Of a DNA stretch of 64,000 nucleotides, positions 61,077 through 64,000 are shown piece by piece. Below the pieces are notes generated by a model. It was not told where the DNA came from, searched no databases, and saw only the letters and a program-made list of their open reading frames with translations. The DNA comes from Nocardiopsis sp. FIRDI 009 (GTDB taxonomy: Bacteria > Actinomycetota > Actinomycetes > Streptosporangiales > Streptosporangiaceae). The DNA is taken from contig NZ_QPNC01000008.1 in NCBI RefSeq assembly GCF_003386285.1, positions 310,001-374,000 on the forward strand, read 5' to 3'. The number at the start of each line of letters is the position of its first letter. The first letter of the stretch is position 1. The position numbers and the translations under genes were made by a program.

Positions 61077-61643
61077 TCACACGACGTTCGTGGGTTGGGG
61101 AGCCGCGGAGTCCGGGCATCGGGCGTCAGGGGCGGTGAGCAGGCGTCCGTGTGGACCCTGTCTGGTGGAGACGCGGGTTCCGGCGGCCACGCGGGAGACC
61201 GCCCCCGCGAACGCCTCGGCCATACGGGTCGGGGTGTGGGCGCGTAGGGAACGTTGGAGCGTGCGCGTGTGCTCGACCGTGCGGTCGTGGTCGGCGATGA
61301 GCTCGGCGATCGCCCGGGCGAGGACGCGGTGCCGGGGTCCGGTGTCCGGCCGGTCCGACCCCATGCGGTTGCCGTTGGCGGAGAGGGAGCCGCCGTCCTC
61401 GGTCACGAACCGGTGGCCGGTGTTCCCGGCGATTCCTCCGGGCTCCGAGAGCAGTTCGGCGAACCCGTTCCCGTTGCCTCGGGCGACGACGAGGAACGGT
61501 GTGCCGTGTGCGGCGCACTCCCCACAAGTGGTTTCGGCAGCACTGTAGGACGACTTCCGCCACTGCCGTCTGGTGGAGTCCGTTCCTCTTCCCACTGATG
61601 CTCGGGCAATCCGAAGCGAACCCAGTCCCAGTTCCCGGTTCAT
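61077..61643 (-). CDS. Hypothetical protein with DUF397-like N-terminus
   Basis: 188-aa frame from ATG 61643 (MNRELGLGSLRIARAS). Residues about 28-40, WRKSSYSAAETTC, match the opening of DUF397 proteins, but the expected VAVRDS...GP core does not follow. Instead there is a novel region with a helical stretch RHRVLARAIAELIADHDRTV ahead of the tail. Third-base GC is high after codon 60, which favours real coding there. No ribosome site precedes the ATG, so translation may be leaderless. It is divergent from the STAND gene with a shared inverted repeat. It could also be a decayed DUF397 gene joined to another frame. Confidence 0.45.
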   Translation of the reverse strand: MNRELGLGSLRIARASVGRGTDSTRRQWRKSSYSAAETTCGECAAHGTPFLVVARGNGNGFAELLSEPGGIAGNTGHRFVTEDGGSLSANGNRMGSDRPDTGPRHRVLARAIAELIADHDRTVEHTRTLQRSLRAHTPTRMAEAFAGAVSRVAAGTRVSTRQGPHGRLLTAPDARCPDSAAPQPTNVV

Positions 61644-61670
61644 AACAGTGCTAATGGTCCGTATCCAGCC

Positions 61671-61687
61671 ATACTGCACATCAGTAT
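61671..61687. promoter_or_regulatory. Inverted repeat between the DUF397-like and STAND genes
   Basis: ATACTG-CACAT-CAGTAT is a perfect 6-bp inverted repeat with a 5-base spacer in an AT-rich 90-bp divergent gap. It is placed to act as an operator for both genes, for example for an XRE-type regulator of the kind often found with DUF397 genes. No regulator gene is in view. Confidence 0.5.
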
Positions 61688-61732
61688 CAAATCGACTCCC
61701 ACTCCGAACGGCATCGCGGGCAGTATGGGGGC

Positions 61733-63742
61733 ATGGTTCCTCCCCCCGACGCCCACGAGAACTCCTCCCGCGGGACCGTGTACGGTCAACTGGTGCAGGC
61801 CAAGGACATCCACGGCGGCGTGACGATCAACATGCCATCCGCCCCGACCCCGCCGTCATCGGACGTGTCCCTGGACCCGCCCCGGCTCGCGACCGCCATA
61901 CGCGGGCGCGACGATCTGCTGAACACACTCGGCGAAGCCATGCAAGCCGGGGCGCCCGTCCCCCACATCCTCACGGGTCCCGGCGGCTTCGGTAAGACCA
62001 CCGTGGCCGCCGCCCTCGCCGAGCGTGCGCGCACCGACGGATGGACGGTGTTCTGGGTCCGGCCCGGCAACATCACGGCAAGCATGCTGGAGGCCGCCGT
62101 GGAGTTGGGCGGCTCCCGGGAGGAGGCCGAGCGGGTACGGCCGACCCGGCGCCAGGCGGCGCGGTGGGTGTGGCGTCACCTCGATGAAGCGCCCCGGCCG
62201 TGGCTACTGGTCATCGACAACGCGGACCGGCCCGAGGAACTGGACCCGGACAACAGGGTCGGGGACCAGTTGGGATGGATGAGGGCGAGTCCGGGCGGGT
62301 TCGTCCTCGTGACGAGTCGGGTCGACGATCCCGCCCTCTGGTCCCCGGCCGAGGTGCACCGCGTCGGTGAGCTGGATACCCGCTCCGCCACCACGGCCCT
62401 CGCCGACCACGCGGGCCTTCCCGACCTTCCCGGAGCCGACGTGTTGGCCGAACGTCTTGGCGGCGTACCGCTGGCTCTCCACCTCGCCGGACGCATCCTG
62501 GCCACCCACCGAGTGGTGTTCCCCGACGCGCACGCGCTGCTGGACCGGCTCTCCTCGGACATCGGGTCCCTGGACGACCTGGCCGCGCCCTTCATAGTGG
62601 GAACCGACGTGGATAGAAGACTACTGTCCGGTGTCTGGGAGCTGTCCCTCCGCCTGGTCGCGGAGAAGGACGTGTACGCGGCCCCGTTGCTGCGTCTGCT
62701 CGCCGTCCTGGGCCCCGAGGCCGCAGAGGTTCCGCTCAGGAGGCTCCCATTGTCGGAGCTGGGCAACGGCTCCTTCAGCGGGCTCGACGAGGCAGCGTTC
62801 GCCCGAACCATCAACGCACTCGTCATCCATGGACTGGTCACCGTGACCACGCGCCAGAACGAGACGTCACTCCGGCTCCACCCGCTCGTCTCCGAGACCC
62901 TCCGCGCCGGGTTCACGAGGGACAACGTCCCCCTCCTGAGAAAGGCGGAGCAACTCCTGGACTGGTGGCGCGGCAGAAACCTCCGCATGGAGTCCATGAG
63001 CTACTGGGCGCTCAGCCGACTGTACGCGCGGCTGACTCCGGACCAGCCCCAGGCGGCCGTGGTCATGTCCATCGCGGCCGTCCGCGCCCTTATCCACCTC
63101 GGGGAATTCGACGAGTCAGCGAGGATCTTCGCGCGACTCGTCTCGACAGCGGAGAACAGCCTCGGGGGCACACATCCGGTCACGCTCACGGCCCGGCACC
63201 ACCTGGCCGAGGCGCTCCAGAAGGCCGACAGACTGGACGAGGCCGAGGCGATCCACCTCGACGTGCTCGCGATCCGCGAGGAGACCCTCGGGGAGGACCA
63301 CCCCGCCGTTCTCGACAGCCGCCACCAGTTGGCCATGATCCACGGCATGCGTGGCGACTGGGAGGCGGCGGAGGCCGAGTCACGTGCGGTGCTCGAGGCT
63401 CGCATGCGCCAGGACGGTCCTGAGCACCGCGCGACGCAAGCGGCCATGGAGAACCTGGCCTTCGTCATCATGAGTCTCGGCGACCTGACATCGGCCGAGT
63501 CGATGTTCCGCGAGGTGTGGAAGATTCGCACCCGTGTGTGGGGCGAACAGCACCCCCTGACCGCGCAAACGGAGTTCTACGTCGGCTGGAACCTCCTCGA
63601 ACAGGGCAACGCCCGCCTAGCCCGGGACGCGTTTGAGCACGCCCTCCTCGTGTGGACGCGAACCCTCGGGTCGGACCACCCCGACACCCGACTGGCTCGC
63701 GAGAAACGTGACGAGGCGTCCCGGCGGCTCGGCGAGACATGA
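61733..63742 (+). CDS. STAND NTPase (NB-ARC-like) with C-terminal TPRs
   Basis: 669-aa signal-transduction ATPase. A short N-terminal tail carries GTVYGQLVQAKDIHGGVTI (about 14-32), a motif common in actinobacterial STAND proteins. The NTPase has Walker A GPGGFGKTT (82-90), Walker B WLLVIDNAD (157-165), sensor VLVTSR (191-196), a GxP motif RLGGVPLALHLAG (241-253) and a winged-helix region with LRLHPLV in place of MHD. The rest (about 430-665) is tetratricopeptide repeats of the kinesin-light-chain type, marked by repeated LG-x-x-HP turns. No effector domain is fused. It may be an NLR-like defence sensor or a developmental regulator. Confidence 0.85.
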   Translation: MVPPPDAHENSSRGTVYGQLVQAKDIHGGVTINMPSAPTPPSSDVSLDPPRLATAIRGRDDLLNTLGEAMQAGAPVPHILTGPGGFGKTTVAAALAERARTDGWTVFWVRPGNITASMLEAAVELGGSREEAERVRPTRRQAARWVWRHLDEAPRPWLLVIDNADRPEELDPDNRVGDQLGWMRASPGGFVLVTSRVDDPALWSPAEVHRVGELDTRSATTALADHAGLPDLPGADVLAERLGGVPLALHLAGRILATHRVVFPDAHALLDRLSSDIGSLDDLAAPFIVGTDVDRRLLSGVWELSLRLVAEKDVYAAPLLRLLAVLGPEAAEVPLRRLPLSELGNGSFSGLDEAAFARTINALVIHGLVTVTTRQNETSLRLHPLVSETLRAGFTRDNVPLLRKAEQLLDWWRGRNLRMESMSYWALSRLYARLTPDQPQAAVVMSIAAVRALIHLGEFDESARIFARLVSTAENSLGGTHPVTLTARHHLAEALQKADRLDEAEAIHLDVLAIREETLGEDHPAVLDSRHQLAMIHGMRGDWEAAEAESRAVLEARMRQDGPEHRATQAAMENLAFVIMSLGDLTSAESMFREVWKIRTRVWGEQHPLTAQTEFYVGWNLLEQGNARLARDAFEHALLVWTRTLGSDHPDTRLAREKRDEASRRLGET

Positions 63743-63749
63743 ACCAGCC

Positions 63750-64000
63750 TCAGCCCGCCTGTGCCGTCACCCGCCGCACGAAGCCCATCCACTCGACCGC
63801 ACCGAAGCTCAGCACGGCTCCGTCCGGATGCATCGAGTCCCTGAGGAGCAGGACAGTCCTGTCGGCGAGGGAGGTCTCAACGCAGTTGGCCGTCCTGTAG
63901 CTACTGTGCGTGCTCTTGAACCAGACTGGTGCCCTCTTGGCCAGGCGGGCTTCCAGACATTCACCCACGTACGAACTGTGCCTGCTCTTGCGCCAACCCG
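63750..64000 (-). CDS. DUF397-domain protein with duplicated N-terminal motif, partial
   Basis: The frame is open to the right edge. It reads WRKSRHSSYVGECLEARLA then WFKSTHSSYRTANCVETSLA: the DUF397 opening W-x-KS-x-(H)SSY...C-x-E occurs twice, separated by 21 residues, before one complete core TVLLLRDSMHPDGAVLSFGA and EWMGFVRRVT. DUF397 proteins are small partners of XRE-type regulators in actinobacteria. The stop is 8 bases past the STAND stop (convergent). The start lies outside the window. Confidence 0.8.
   Translation of the reverse strand, partial: GWRKSRHSSYVGECLEARLAKRAPVWFKSTHSSYRTANCVETSLADRTVLLLRDSMHPDGAVLSFGAVEWMGFVRRVTAQAG

Overview
The window is actinobacterial chromosome: very high GC, GTG starts common, many 4-base GTGA/ATGA gene overlaps. 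The organism is most likely a member of the Nocardiopsaceae (Nocardiopsis or a near relative). This is inferred from the mtrAB-lpqB-comF-hpf-secA order, a SigR/RsrA thiol-stress module, an AftD-type glycosyltransferase locus, DUF397 proteins, and a tmRNA tag (ANKKHSEFALAA) close to the one I recall for Thermobifida. No rRNA, tRNA, CRISPR array, prophage or intact insertion sequence was seen.

Layout. 1-2.1 kb: anti-sigma factor RsrA (cut by the left edge), SigR with a perfect autoregulatory promoter, and a divergent methyltransferase. 2.2-4.9 kb: thiC under a TPP riboswitch, then an SRAP abasic-site protein. 5-16 kb: a minus-strand envelope polysaccharide cluster with overlapping genes (SGNH/FN3 protein, polytopic membrane protein, DUF2613 microprotein, GT4 glycosyltransferase, 1479-aa AftD homologue, DUF3068). 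16-20.7 kb: a DMT-like transporter, an FMN reductase behind a likely cysteine-responsive leader peptide, nagA, small unknown genes and a PIN-toxin remnant. 20.9-27.4 kb: ssrA with its own SigR-type promoter, a penicillin-binding-like lipoprotein lacking all three catalytic motifs, smpB, ftsX, ftsE and prfB. 27.5-33.5 kb: the giant NAD-glutamate dehydrogenase and a degenerate HAD protein. 33.5-37.2 kb: a patchy zone with a Uma2 gene between two direct repeats, a truncated GNAT gene and three small enzymes or unknowns. 37.3-43.5 kb: an amino-sugar locus (lipoprotein NagZ, EIIA, EIIB, a SIS-type deaminase, a DasR-like GntR regulator, EIIC) with a palindromic operator between the divergent halves. 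43.5-55 kb: DM13 protein, secA, hpf, comF, lpqB, mtrB and mtrA. 55.3-60.9 kb: a five-gene overlapping operon with MoxR, DUF58, DUF4350 and DUF4129. 61-64 kb: a STAND NTPase flanked by DUF397-type genes.

How the parts connect. SigR-RsrA links to trans-translation through the SigR promoter at ssrA, and SmpB, the tmRNA partner, is encoded nearby. The amino-sugar locus joins extracytoplasmic release of GlcNAc-type sugar (NagZ), PTS uptake, and conversion to fructose-6-phosphate (SIS enzyme plus the distant NagA), probably under a DasR-like repressor. MtrAB-LpqB, SecA, FtsEX and the AftD cluster all serve envelope growth and division. The best candidates for new biology are the catalytically dead PBP-like lipoprotein, the cysteine leader ahead of the FMN reductase, the SigR promoter at ssrA, the STAND/DUF397 locus with its shared inverted repeat, and the degenerate HAD protein.
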